Below, piece by piece: positions 37,249-49,303 of a stretch of 64,000 nt of DNA (position 1 is the stretch's first letter; the number at the start of each line of letters is the position of its first letter). The position numbers and the translations under genes are program-made. The DNA is taken from contig NC_088325.1 in NCBI RefSeq assembly GCF_910592395.1, positions 8,684,109-8,748,108 of the forward strand. Reading direction: 5' to 3'. The notes beneath the pieces were generated by a model. It did not search any database. It was not told the origin of the DNA and was given only the letters and a program-made list of their open reading frames with translations. Source of the stretch: Lineus longissimus. Lineage: Eukaryota; Nemertea; Pilidiophora; Heteronemertea; Lineidae.

Positions 37249-39078
37249 GATGTACAATGGACAACAAATCACAACAGGAAGTTGTCATACTTGGCAACCG
37301 ATTTTCAGCGACATCTTTCATTGTAACATGTAACTAAACAACCGACTTGCATGCGCAGGAAACACGCTTGGCATAGGCAGTCTTCATATATTGCCTTCAC
37401 CGGGAAACGAACCTACGCCAAAACACAACCTCATGTGTGGAAGCTCCATGCTTTACACACTCGGCTATTGAACTTTCCATTAGATCAATAACATTTATGT
37501 CCATTTAACAGTAACATCTGTTTCAGGTAACATCTGTTTAACATTAATTACTTCAGTGCGTATGTTCAGCAGGGTGTCCCAATCCATAAGTTTGGCAGGT
37601 TTTTTGGGGAAAAAAAATTAAAAAAACCAAAGACACCCCAGTGTTAACAGAAATGTTTCATGTTGGGTTTTTGGTAGTGTTTGTGGGTTAAAACAATGAA
37701 TTCTTGACAAATGTACATGAATAATGATGAAGAGTGAAGTTTTTCACCCATGATTCTAGGTTTTGTCGTAGGTAAGTCGTACATTCGTTTCCTTATTACT
37801 TATTCGTTTTTGGAGCGTTAGCTCCCTTCGGACGTGGAAAATTCAGGTATATTTGATATTTAACCATGTGAGATTTCGAGATTAACGTTTTTGGTGAAGA
37901 GAAAATGTTTCTTTTTGGAAATTCAGGACTCAGGTATTTTATTGTTTTTCAGCTTAAGGTTGTAGTATATGCTATCAGCGTTGCCTTAGGTAGCTGTTGG
38001 AGTGTTGAAAGTCGGATCAGCGACCGGAAAAAGGGGTAAATTATCATATTTTGCAATTGATCAGCTGGAGGGGGGTTGGGGTCAACGCTGACAGCATATA
38101 GTCACATTTCTTAACTACTAAAGCGATAAACATGTATTTTGGTACACATGGCGCTCTAGGTCAGATATTTCTGACACAAAATTTTGACCTAATATAATTC
38201 TTGACTTGGCCACCTGATGGCCAAAGGCAAAGCAGGTAAAAAGCACAATGTTAGTGACTTGTTTTCGGTAATATTTTGATGGTAGGTGCTCAAAGCAAGG
38301 ATAAATCGCACATTATTCCGTTTTGATTTTCTAGATCACAGAGTTAATGGTGTGAGTTGTTCGTTCTAATTATGGCACGTTTGTTACCTGCCGTGACCAT
38401 TGATCTCACATTTTGTACACATGTACGGTACCTTTTGTCATATGATCTCAGGAACCGACGTTCGATTCGATCTGATTCACCGCTTGGCCACCAGTGGTCA
38501 AATCTGAAAACCGTAATTATTTTATTATGGCTCAATTAATAGCCCGATTGCCCCATATCTGATATAACCACTAAACGGTATTGTATGTCACATGGGTATT
38601 TGATTTCATCTACTTTTCAAGGTAATATGGGTCAAATTGCTTAAAATTTCTAACTGGCTATATACTATATACTGGCTTCGTACGTTTCTTACCAGCAATA
38701 ATTGAATTTTAATAAACATAATATTAATATGGTGAGCACAAGTCCCTGGCTTTTTCATTATGGGGAAGACCAAAAAAATGTTTTAACTGCCAAACTAAAA
38801 AGTGGCAAAAAAAGGTGGAAAAAATTCAATTCACGATGATCGTTATAGGTTACTGGATTATGCATATTAGAAAAACTCAACCTCCGACTCTTATCCATTG
38901 TAACCTAGATTACCGAAAATCAAATCAATAGATGTACTATATAAAAAAACGAAATAAATTTTCTTATCCGCCGAACTAAAAATTATGTTACTTCCAGAGA
39001 CATTCTCGTGTCGCACAAATAAATAGGTGCACAAAATTTGCGATTGACGGCTACCGTGAAGAGTTTTCTATTGTTATA
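37249..39078. other. no gene seen; diverged dispersed repeat at about 38100-38760
   Basis: No convincing coding region. The part from about 38100 to 38760 resembles units of the repeat at 42781-43795: similar runs around TTCTTAACT, GGTCAGAT, TTGACTTGGCCACC, and a GTGAGCACA...CCTGG end. The rest is A/T-rich unique-looking DNA. Confidence 0.5.
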
Positions 39079-39397
39079 CTCTAAAACCTCGAACTCAAGG
39101 AATGGCGCTCCGCCCCCAATCATTGCGAGGAGGGATTCTAAAACCTCAATATCAATTCTAAAGGAACAACACAATAGGATATATTTTATAAGAAGAAATG
39201 GACCTACTATAACCAGTGATGTTGATTTCTTTCACCGTCAATGTCAGCGAAGATGAGAGCAATATTATAACTCATGCGACTCCACTGGCCCATGCCATTG
39301 ATAAAAGAATAAAACCTGACTTTTTGGCCCATCCTCATCCAAAACCATTGTAATGATTGGGGGCGGAGCCTCATTCCATGTATTCGTAGTTTTAGAG
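39079..39397. mobile_element. 319-bp MITE with TA target duplication
   Basis: Ends CTCTAAAAC and GTTTTAGAG, with longer imperfect inverted arms including GGAATGGCGCTCCGCCCCCA and complement. TA lies on both sides (39077-39078, 39398-39399). Non-coding; mariner-type by target site. Confidence 0.65.
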
Positions 39398-39812
39398 TAC
39401 TTTATTCTCGGTTTTAAACAACCAATTCAGCATGTAGTATGTCCAGCCCCTTTTCAAAAATGAGGCAGTAATAATTTAGCAATGCTATAACACTCAGGCA
39501 AATCCGGAGCATAGGCCACAGTGTGTAATCTTATCTTTGCCTCTCATTAAAGAAATAGTGTCGATTACTAGTGATTAGTCAGAATACCAGAATGATGACC
39601 AGGCGGTTACGTCAAATCTGTCAATTCATTGCTGAACTAGCCAATCCAGACAGAATTCGCGCTTGAAGACATGCATCAATTTATGAATGTGGCTATGCAG
39701 TATTCATAATCATGGATCAGGGCATGGCCAACGCAGTGGTCGTTTAAAACCTTAAAACTGTGAATAAAGTATTTCCATCTTTCATTGTCGATGGTATGTC
39801 TGTCTTCTTCAG

Positions 39813-41517
39813 AACGGCCGGACGGCACTAATGATCGCCTCGCAAAAAGGTCACCATAATGTCGTGGATGCTCTTTTGAAAGGTGGAGCAGATGTGAACA
39901 AAAAGGAGAAGGTAATACGCCAAAAGCAACCTTTATCTAACCCTCCTTGATTTCATAATCAATTGCGCAATAGGCTAATGATACAAATATATAATGATAT
40001 ACTGTAAAACATTTAATTCTTGAAGCGTTTTAGGCAAATTTTGCCGATTCGCGAAAATAAATATAGCGATGTTATGCCTTAATTTCTGCAGAAGATAAAA
40101 AATAACTGAAAAGAAATTTGGTGATCTCCCACAGTACATTTGTTTTTTTCAAGAACCTTTCGATGGTTGCAAAAATGGCATACCAAAAAATTGGCGACTT
40201 ATAGTTGGTGTGAATTACTGGATTGAGTCAATTAAACAAGTCTTAAGTTCAGGCCCTATCTGTTTACTATCCATAGTATAAGTCTTCTTTCAGAATGGCT
40301 GGACGGCACTATCGATCGCCTCCAAGAAAATGTTTTTGTGATGAAACGACAAACCAAACTTTCTTTCTTCCCATTAACGTTCACAAATATCAATAAGGCG
40401 TGAAAATTGGCAGTTTACGGCAATGGTTTAATTGATAAAATATTTTCACAATGATCTTTACTCTTATCTGTTCGTATATTTCGAAATTTGATTATTGACA
40501 GTATGTCTGTCATGTTTCAGGACGGCCAGACGGCGCTAATGGTCGCCTCCCATGAAGGTCATAGTAGGGTCATAGCTACTCTCTTGGCAGCTGAAGCAGT
40601 GGTTGACAAAGATATGGAGGTAACTGCCCAGAAGTCCCCTTCATCCGAAACTCCTTAAAATAATCAGCTGATATTGCTGCAGGCAAATGATGCAGTTATG
40701 GATTGATGACCTCTGTAAACAACTTAAATTTTTGGAGGCGTTTTAAATTGTTGATTTTGCAGACAACATAGATACCGAAAACGAAAAATTGCGAAATGTG
40801 TTTTTTTCGGAAGAAATCGAAAGAAATTTTGTAATCCACGATAAAATTTCAACTTAGAAATGTAAGAGTCAGTGGATGGCTGAATCGTTTGAAATTATTT
40901 ATCCTTCTTCCTGATCTGTTTGTTTATTACAATATTTGGTTATCGCCTGTATGTCTGTCATGTTTTAGGACGGCCAGACGTCGCTAATGATCGCCTCCAA
41001 TAAAGGTCACATTAAGGCCGTAGCTGCTCTTTTGGCAGGTGGAGCAGATGTTAACAAAGAGAAAAAGGTAACGCCCCAACAGTCCTCTTCATCCGAAACT
41101 TCTTAAAGTCATCAGCTGTCATTTGCTGCAGGCAAACATGCAGTTATGGATTGATGACCTCTGTAAACAACTTACATTTTTGGAGGCGTTTTAAATTGAT
41201 AATTTTGCAGACAACATAGATTCTGAAAACGAAAAATTGCGAAAGGTGTTTTTTTTCCGGAAGAAATCGAAAGAAATTTGGTAATCCACAATAAAATTTC
41301 AACTTAGAAATGTAATGGTCAGTGGGTTTTTGAATCGTTTGAAATTATTTATCCTTCTTCCTGATCTGTTTGTTTAATACACTATTTGGTTATCACCTGT
41401 ATGTCTGTCATGTTTTAGGACGGCCAGACGTCGCTAATGATCGCCTCCAATAAAGGTCACATTAAGGCCGTAGCTGATCTTTTGGAAGGTGGAGCAGATG
41501 TTAACAAAGAGAAAAAG
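39813..41517 (+). CDS. tandem ankyrin-repeat exons, partial host-type gene
   Basis: Four 99-bp exons each encode one 33-residue ankyrin repeat in the same phase: 39813-39911, 40521-40619, 40969-41067 and 41419-41517 (pattern DGQTSLMIASNKGHIKAV, then LLxGGADVNKEKK). Each has an AG acceptor and a GTAAnn donor. A fifth, at 40294, is cut short after 13 codons. The last three exons with introns form a 450-bp tandem duplication; the last two exons differ at only three bases. No start or end of the gene is visible, so this is a fragment or an actively expanding gene. Ankyrin repeats mediate protein binding; nothing more can be said. Confidence 0.8.
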
Positions 41518-41650
41518 GTAACGCCCCAACAATCCTCTTCATCCGAAACTCCTTTGATATGGTGAAGGTCAATGATACAGTTATGCAGTTATGATCTGTA
41601 AACTGCTTAATTTTTCGGAGGCATTTTACGTTTCAGATTTGCGAAATGTA

Positions 41651-42774
41651 CACTCATGGTCAAAAGTAAATGGACACCAGTTTTTCTTGAATTTCTCAAA
41701 AACTAGCCTAAGCAGACACATTCACCTAACACCGATTGTAGCAAATGATCTTGGCTATTGAATAATGCTAAAATTTTAAAAATCTGTTTAGTTTTGCCTT
41801 TGATAGGAGAAACTTGGTAAACGTATCTTTTTCACTACTTCTTTATTAGCAGGAATTCCCCAATAAAAATTACATCCTCATGTTCGACTCATGAAGGCCT
41901 TTCATAATACATCCAGTTTTTGAAATAATTCAAACTAGAAATGTGGTTTTTGGCCACTTTTACGGTAATGATTTTTACCCCACTGGAGACACCTTTGACA
42001 TAGTCCCATTAAACTACTGTCAACTCCAAATGAAGTGAAGTGGTTGTGAATAAATGCCAATTGTCTTGTATTGTGATCTGTCTGTTTCACAATGACTAGG
42101 CACACGCCCAACGATTATGGTCAGGTCTAATACCAATTGCGTTACATGGTTGTCATTTTAGTTAACTGGTCAGATTACTAATCTGGGAATCCCAACACAA
42201 TTATTCAAGTGACATGAAGTGGCCTAAATGACCACAAGTCACTTCTTAAAAGCATTAAAATTGATCAACAACCCACCACAATAATAATTGAATAGGCCTG
42301 TCAATATTCAAATTTAGATAATACTGTCCACCTTTTGTAAAAGGTCTGTTGACCACCCTGCCATGAAAAACACAATGCCCACTCATTCACTCAAAAGGTC
42401 TGTTCAATAGATAAGGAGGGACCATGTCGTAGATGTGTCAAGCATGATCCAAATCATTACCGTAAAAGTGGCCAAAAACCACATTTCTAGTTTGAATTAT
42501 TTCAAAAACTGGATATATTATGAAAGGCCTTCATGAGTCGAACATGAGGATGTAATTTTTATTGGGGAATTCCTGCTAATAAAGAAGTAGTGAAAAAGAG
42601 ACATATACCAAGTTTCTCCTATCAAAGGCAAAACTAAACAGATTTTAAAAATTTTAGCATTATTCAATAGCCAAGATCATTTGCTACAATCGGTGTTAGG
42701 TGAATCTGTCTGCTTAGCCTAGTTTTTGAGAAATTCAAGAAAAACTGGTGTCCATTTACTTTTGACCATGAGTG
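41651..42774. mobile_element. 1.1-kb Tc1/mariner-type MITE with 325-bp inverted repeats
   Basis: Ends CACTCATGGTCAAAAGTAAA and its complement, with arms nearly identical for about 325 bp. TA on both sides (41649-41650, 42775-42776). The interior has no coding frame of note. It sits in the intron following the last ankyrin exon. Confidence 0.9.
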
Positions 42775-42780
42775 TACTTT

Positions 42781-43795
42781 TTGGCTCACCGGTACGGTGA
42801 GTCTATACAACACCGCAGTGTCCGTCGTCCGTCGTCGTCCGTCGTATCCTATTTCAAAAACAGTGGCACCGCACCTTTCCTAACCGATAGGGCTATGGAC
42901 TCAAAACTTTGTATGCATGACCCTAGGTCAGATGACCTCTGACACTGAATTTCGGCCCGGTCTGATTCTTGACTTGACCACCAGGGGGCCGAAACTGAAA
43001 ACATAAATAGTGTGATATCTCATTTATTAGTGATTTGTTTTTGATGACATTTTTATGGTAGGTACTCCTAGCAAGGATATATCACATATCATACGTGTTT
43101 CTGATTTGACCTACTTTTCTAGGTCACAGAGGTCAAATGGTGTAAATTTGCCTTTTGAGTGTAACTGTAACTGTGACACGTTTCTTAACTGGTAGAGCTA
43201 TGAGCTTTGAAGTTTTTATGCATGACCCCCTAGGTCAGGTGACCTCTGACAGCAAATTTTGGTCTGATCTGATTCTTGACTTGGCCACCAGGGGTCCGGA
43301 ACTGAAAACACAAAAAGTGTGATATATCACTTATTAGTGTTTTGTTTTTGATGCAATTTTTTTGGTAGGTACTCCCAGCCAGGATACATCACATATCATA
43401 GAGGTTTTCGATTTGACCTATTTTTCAAGGTCATAGAGGTCAAATGGCGTAAATTGGCCGTTTGAGCGTAACTCTGGCACGTTTCGTAACTGCTAGGGTT
43501 ATGGGCTTGAAACGTTGTACACAAGACTCCCTATGTCAGGTTACCTTGACACTGAATTTTGGTCTGATCTGTTTCTCAACTTGGTCACCAGGGGGCAAAA
43601 AGTGAAAACCTAGAAAGTGTGATATCTCGCTCATTAGTGATTCGTATTCGATAAAGTTGTTATGGTTGGTACTCCCAGCAAGGATACATTACATATTATA
43701 CAGGGTTTTGATTTGACCTACTTGTCAATGTCAATTGTCAATTAAGTCGTTACCGAAATACCGGTGAGCACAATGGCCCCTGGCCTTTTCATTTC
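42781..43795. repeat. dispersed repeat with three diverged internal units
   Basis: Starts GGCTCACCGGTACGGTGAG and ends near GGTGAGCACAATGGCCCCTG. Inside, about three units of 230-250 bp recur, each with GTAACTG or similar, GGTCAGRTGACC and TTGACTTGRCCACCAGGGG words. It lies next to the mariner-type MITE in what was an ankyrin intron; intron-like sequence resumes at about 43800. Confidence 0.7.
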
Positions 43796-44838
43796 CTTTC
43801 TTGAAGAAATTGAAAGAGTTTTTGGTAATTCCGCTGAAAAGTCGCCTTTCTTCAGAAACTTTCCTGGGACGCGAAAATATTCAGGCGAGAGCAATTTTCA
43901 ATTTGTAAATGTAATCGTCAGTGGCTTGAGCCAATCAAAATAATCTCAACAGTTTTCTGGATGTTTATGTATATTTTGATATTTGCTTTACTTGGGTAGT
44001 ACTAGCATTTTATCCGTGGCGCAGGCAGTTTGAAATGAGCTATACGTTGAAAATTGAATTGCAATGAAAATCTAATGCAATATCAAAGGGGCCATATCGA
44101 AAAGACAAGTTACCCTAACCAACTGTCCACAGACCCGGACCCTGTGATGTTGCTTGCATTAAAAAGTATATCAATTGGTCCGACAGAGTTTATGAGGCAA
44201 TGTCAACATGCCTCGCTTTTTGATAGTCAGCAATAGGCCCCTTTTTATACGGAGGAGAAGAAGGTGAACTCAGATAGGCCTTCACATATCATGTCGGCTG
44301 CCGAATGTCTTGAACCAATTACAATATCACTACTATAACTTTAAAATGCATGCTCCTCCTAGCAAGGTCTCAGGCAAGACACTTTATAGTCGACAGTCAA
44401 GCTAGGAGAGGTTCAGCCCCGTGTGCAGCTCCTTGGTAGGCCATGCCAAGAGTGCCTCTTCAGATACATCAAGTATTGAAAGCCGTGGTAGAGCACTTTT
44501 TCAGACAGACCATATATGGTCACCTTCATTTGCAAATCCCATCATAATCCAGAGACAGCACCCATAAACAATGGCCATATCGTGTCCCTCGGAATATCCC
44601 CTGAAACGGAACGTTTTCACTCCATCAGTGCCCCGGGGATACCTGCTGTACTGAGAATAGGTTCGCAATCCCTCCCAAAATAGATTAGTCGACATGCTGT
44701 ACATGTATGCTTAACGCGCCAAAGCCACAATACATGTAGATCCTTCTCTTGTTGTGTGCAAAGAGGCAAGTATGAAGATGTGTATTGGTGAGTGTTTAGA
44801 AGTATTTGCATATGGCGAAGATGGCGGATCACACGGTA
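43796..44838. other. no gene seen
   Basis: To about 43985 the sequence resembles the ankyrin introns (AAGAAATTGAAAGAGTTTTTGG, cut short here, is a relative of the tract before each exon), but no following exon is found. The rest shows only short shadow frames. Confidence 0.4.
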
Positions 44839-44960
44839 GTATAAGGATAATGCAATCTACGATATCTACGACTATTGTAAAAATAAAAGGCCAACACCTA
44901 TCAAAGTTGCCATATTTCCAATACAAAACCGAAATAACCTAGCATGCATTATCCTTATAC
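44839..44960. mobile_element. 122-bp MITE, copy 1
   Basis: Perfect 16-bp inverted ends GTATAAGGATAATGCA. A second, inverted and truncated copy lies at 63784-63905. It ends 8 bp before the left terminus of Polinton B. Confidence 0.8.
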
Positions 44961-44968
44961 TTTGAATA

Positions 44969-45145
44969 AGTAAATGTATTTAGCGGTGATCCAGCTAAAT
45001 TTTAACACCCCTAGCGAGTGAAAAACGACAAAATCGGCTGCTCCAAATTCAAAATTTCAAATTTTCATGATTTCCAAGCTCTCCGCACCCCAGTTCCAAC
45101 TCTAAAACTGTTGATTTAGGCACCCCACCGCTAAATACATTTGCT
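44969..45145. repeat. palindromic left end of Polinton B
   Basis: AAATGTATTTAGCGGTG (44972-44988) pairs with 45126-45142. Position, size (about 170 bp) and the TGTATT...GGTG wording mirror the terminal palindrome of element A, though the sequences are otherwise unrelated. No partner at the other end remains. Confidence 0.65.
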
Positions 45146-45341
45146 CTACACCCCGAAAAAAACCCACTAAAGCTCCTTAACACCAATGTTCTAAAAAACC
45201 TAACTAATAAAGGGTTAAGATCAACTACTCACGCAAAAACGTTAATCCCAAGAGTCACTCCAAACGATATCCAACATTTCTATCATTTCCATGCTAAACA
45301 CACATCAAAATAAATCGAAAAATCAAAAACACACCCCCGCC

Positions 45342-45752
45342 TCACATCATATATTTCACTAAAAGTCCTGCCCCGATTACACCACCGACAATAAAAAGAT
45401 ATTCATAGTTTCTCATTTCCTCACTCTGTCGGTAGAAATCTTTTAATTCAGGCATTTTACGACGTTTTACTTTATTCTCTGGATGAAGTTCGTTGTAGAG
45501 AACAAAAGAAGCACAAACATTTCGGAAATCAATTGCACTTTCATTTTCTGTTTTCAATTGAAGGTTAACGAAATCAATGGTTTCTTTTCGATGTTCATCC
45601 CACGCCTTAGATTCCCTTTGTATTTTTTCGATCGCTAAACTGTGTCTTTTCATTTCGTCTTGATAACCATTTTTGTCAATGGCTTTGAATAGATATCCCG
45701 ATCCAGAAAAGGCAACGGCGTTTACTACGGCACCAATTAACATTCCAGCCAT
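45342..45752 (-). CDS. Polinton membrane protein, full length
   Basis: 136 residues with an N-terminal hydrophobic segment (MLIGAVVNAVAFSGSGYLF), WDEHRKETIDFVNLQL in the centre and a C-terminal membrane helix (YLFIVGGVIGAGLLV). It is the relative of the truncated element A gene at 17826 and the only gene of element B that is fully open. Start GTAAATGG, divergent from the integrase start at 45781. Role unknown; see 17826. Confidence 0.75.
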   Translation of the reverse strand: MAGMLIGAVVNAVAFSGSGYLFKAIDKNGYQDEMKRHSLAIEKIQRESKAWDEHRKETIDFVNLQLKTENESAIDFRNVCASFVLYNELHPENKVKRRKMPELKDFYRQSEEMRNYEYLFIVGGVIGAGLLVKYMM

Positions 45753-46018
45753 TTACAAACAATAAGAAAATGGTAAATAAATGACCACCGAAAAGGTTCC
45801 AACGGGAGTTCGCTCTCCACAGATGAAGTTCTAAAGGCAGTTGGCTCTCCAACGAAAGATGTTTCAAACATACGAAGTTCTTACGAACAATATCTGAGAG
45901 ATTTATACTTTAACCCCCAAAGTACTGTAGCCTATACAAATGAAAGCCAACTACAATTTGATGATGGTAAAGAATTCTACAATAAATCACTGACAGAATT
46001 ACTGGAAAAAATAACATA

Positions 46019-48708
46019 CGGGAGAATCCAACTTACCTCGACGCGAGTCCATGTCATAAAATTTCTGATAATACCGTAAATAAGTAGGGGTAGCAAAATA
46101 ATAGATGGAACAGCTTGTATTACCTGAACGAATGGTGGTATTTTGTAGGCCTTCAATCAGCCCCTCAATCAATCGAATGATGTAAGGCCTAGAAATGTCT
46201 ATGGGGCATGACACACGCCTGATCAAGGCCCACACTGCAAAATTTGTTTTCCAAACGAAGACGAATGATCTGCTTTTGGATTATTTTGGTTCTTTGCTCA
46301 TGCTGTTTAAATACGACGATGGACGAGGCGGGGACCGCCAAAGCGACGGCTTCAGGCATACTCCTTACAGCAAAAAATCGATTTATTGGTTAGCTCATTT
46401 AAAAGGGCTGGAACATGGGCAGAAACCAACTCATTTTACAAGATTCCGAAATATTCGGGCGCCGACATTTCGGGACTGGATAAGAAACGAAGATGACATT
46501 AGAACTGAGTTTGTAGAGGGTCAACGACGACAACGACGAATGAGAAGATACCGGCAACTTGGCAATGGTAAGCAATCGATTTCCACAGGCTAAAGGAAAC
46601 CTATCGCGAAACGCTTGTAAAAATGGGGAGTTTTGAACCCTAAGGTGGGAATAAGCTTCCATTCTTAAAATTTAGCAGTTTCGATTTCCCCGGGTCGTGA
46701 GCTGGCATCAAGGTAACATTGCATATCGTGCATAACATTACTGACTCCAGTCAATGAACTGCATAAGATGTAATCACATATTTAGTTATTTTTACAACGT
46801 TCAGCCAGTCTAAATAAAGATTTTGATCTCTTTAAGCATAAACTATTTGCTTGTTCACTGAAAAGTCTTATAATTGTATACCGCTGATAATTACGCTATT
46901 GTTTGTGCTTAAAGGTTTCTGGGCCGAGGTGGAAGATTCTCTGGGAGACTGGTATCAAAATAGAAGGACGCTGGGTTTTCCCGTAGCTGGGCAAGATCTC
47001 ACAGGACAAGCAACGAGGGAATTTCGTCAGTGGATCGGGGAATTGCCAGATGGAGATATGGAATCTTTGCCCCCATAGACTGGACTTTAGGGCATCACAG
47101 TCATGGCTGAAAGGATTCATGCAAAGGTGAATCATATTAATGTATTACGTTTCTATTGTTCGTTGACCCAAATGGCGTCGTCCCATTTCTTTCGAAGAAC
47201 TCAGGCACAGTACCATTCACTTTCGGTCTGTGTAATAGACATGCTTATTTCATTTCAGGCATCGAATAAGTTACAGGCGCACCACAAAGGACTTCAAAAA
47301 GATACCACCGAATGCTGGAAAAATTGTTGAAGCATTTCAGAGACAAGTTGCGGACACGTTACGAGAACAGAACATTCAACCAGATCATCTTTTCAATATG
47401 AATCAAATGTTCGTCCGTTATGACTTTCCTCCAAACTACTCGATGGACAACAAAGGAAACCGCGACACCGACATCCCATCTTCGAGGGGCAACCCGAAAG
47501 AAGGATGTACAGTCACTTTACTGATTGCGGCTGATGGGAGGAAAGGAATTGCCGAGATTAATTTCCCTAGACTAGTTGCGCACGGACGTGTTATGCAAGA
47601 ACTGAGGGAGCATGCACGCGAAAACGTTAGGGTAAGTCATATCAACACAAAATCCTACTAGGTACAAATCCGCTCTTTCCTTGTGCCTATTGGAGTAGGA
47701 ACTGACAAAGTTGTAATCTAGTAAAACTTTCTAGATTTCCATCGATGAAGAACTGAACATTTTGCATATTTCTCTTCAGTTAACAACCAGCCCTAATGGA
47801 TGGGCTAGAATGGAATCGTTAGTTCAATGGGCTAAAACAGTGCTCACCGACTTCGTTGATAAAGCTGCATTTTTGCTAGTTGTGGACTGGTATCCCGCTC
47901 ACCTTAATGGACTGTTTTGAGAAGCAGTAGATAACTTGGGTGGCGGCATCGACTTTGTTCCCGGAGGTTGTACTTCGCGTGTCCAACCACTGGATTTAAC
48001 GATCATATATGCTTTTAAATCGAGACTGAGGTCGATCTGGAAGGCGTGGAAGGTAGGAAATACGGATGATGACGAAAACTGTCCGCCTATATCGTGTAGA
48101 GAAGTCGTAAGAATGATTGGACTAGCGTGGGAGAGAATTGTTGATGAGGCAGTGCGTGTTGCCTGGCGTGTAAGTGGCCTTGTGGCAGAACATGCTAATA
48201 TCGGTATCAATGACCTAGTTATTGAAGATGAAGAGCAAGTTGATGGTTTAGAGTTCCTTTCTGACCACGAAAATGACGAGTAGTCTGCTCAGTACATGCT
48301 AAATGATTTCGTTACCGTACATTGTGTTTGAATAAAAGGTTAATAGCGTATTACAGAATAAAGTAATCCCACTACAAAGTGTGGCTTATGGTTATTCACT
48401 CTAATTATTTCATCTAGTCGTCCTAATATCCAAGCCTCGTAACTAAGGCTTTTACAATCGTCTACAATTATTATACCCCTCAATCTAGCGCGCTGGACAA
48501 GTTGAAGTCCTGCTCCATGGAAATGTCCAGCATTTACATCATTCTATTGAGGGACTAAAGGCCTACAAAAGGTAGGCCCATGAAAACCACCATCAGGTAA
48601 TACAAGCTGTTCGATCTACCATGCTACCCCTACTACATTACGGTATTATTAGAACTCAGAAAAAGGTTTATGACATGGACTCGTGTCGAGGTAAGTTGGA
48701 TTCTCCCG
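46019..48708. mobile_element. pogo-like DNA transposon with TA target duplication
   Basis: Inverted ends CGGGAGAATCCAACTTACCT and complement, over 40 bp, with TA on both sides (46017-46018, 48709-48710). Carries a decayed DDE_1-type transposase. Inserted in the integrase of Polinton B after that element had landed. Confidence 0.9.
46195..48283 (+). pseudogene. pogo/Tigger-like (DDE_1) transposase, decayed
   Basis: Several exons: about 46195-46566, 46914-47078, 47260-47631 and 47780-48283, with plausible splice sites. The nuclease part shows LFNMNQMFVRYDFPP, LLVVDWYPAHL and FVPGGCTSRVQPLDLTI, the signature order of DDE_1 transposases. Where the family has its first catalytic aspartate, this copy reads asparagine (NMNQ). 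A TGA lies at about 47918, after the second motif, and a stop ends the second exon. So the copy is inactive. Exon joining is my prediction. Confidence 0.8.
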
Positions 48709-49303
48709 TAGAATGGTTCTCAACTTTCTCAAGTAAAAAAGCAGCCGTTGTAGAAATATTTAATCGTACTTTAAAAACTAGAATATGGAAATTTTTCAAT
48801 GCAAAAGAGACTAAAAAATGGTTGGATATTCTTGAAAACCTAGTGAATGGTTACAACACATTTCACTCATCCATTTGAATGAAACCAATCGAAGCTCGAG
48901 AAGAAGATAATACCGGAACAGTTTGGTACAACCTCTATGGTGCATTTCTACTTAACGATTATAAACAACCAAAGTACAAGATTGGTGACAGCGTTAGAAT
49001 AACCAAATACAAAACTATATTTTCTAAAGGTTATCTTCCTAATTTTACAGAAGAAGTTTTTAAAATCAAACAAATACTTTTCACAAAACCCATAGTCTAC
49101 CAGCTCGAGGATTATCAATCAGAAATTATAGTTGTATTTTTTACACAGAGGAATCAAGTTACGTTCCAAACCCAGATCAAATTGAATACAAAATCGAAAA
49201 CAATTTACGTTACAAAACAGTTAAAGGAGAAAAATATGGTTTAGTTAAATGGAAAGGTTACTCAAAAAAATTCAATGAATGGCTTCCGGTATCTAACATA
49301 AAA

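Noticed and set aside
42781-43795. GGCTCACC repeat as a coding region
   Set aside because: No frame longer than a few dozen codons; only diverged internal units.
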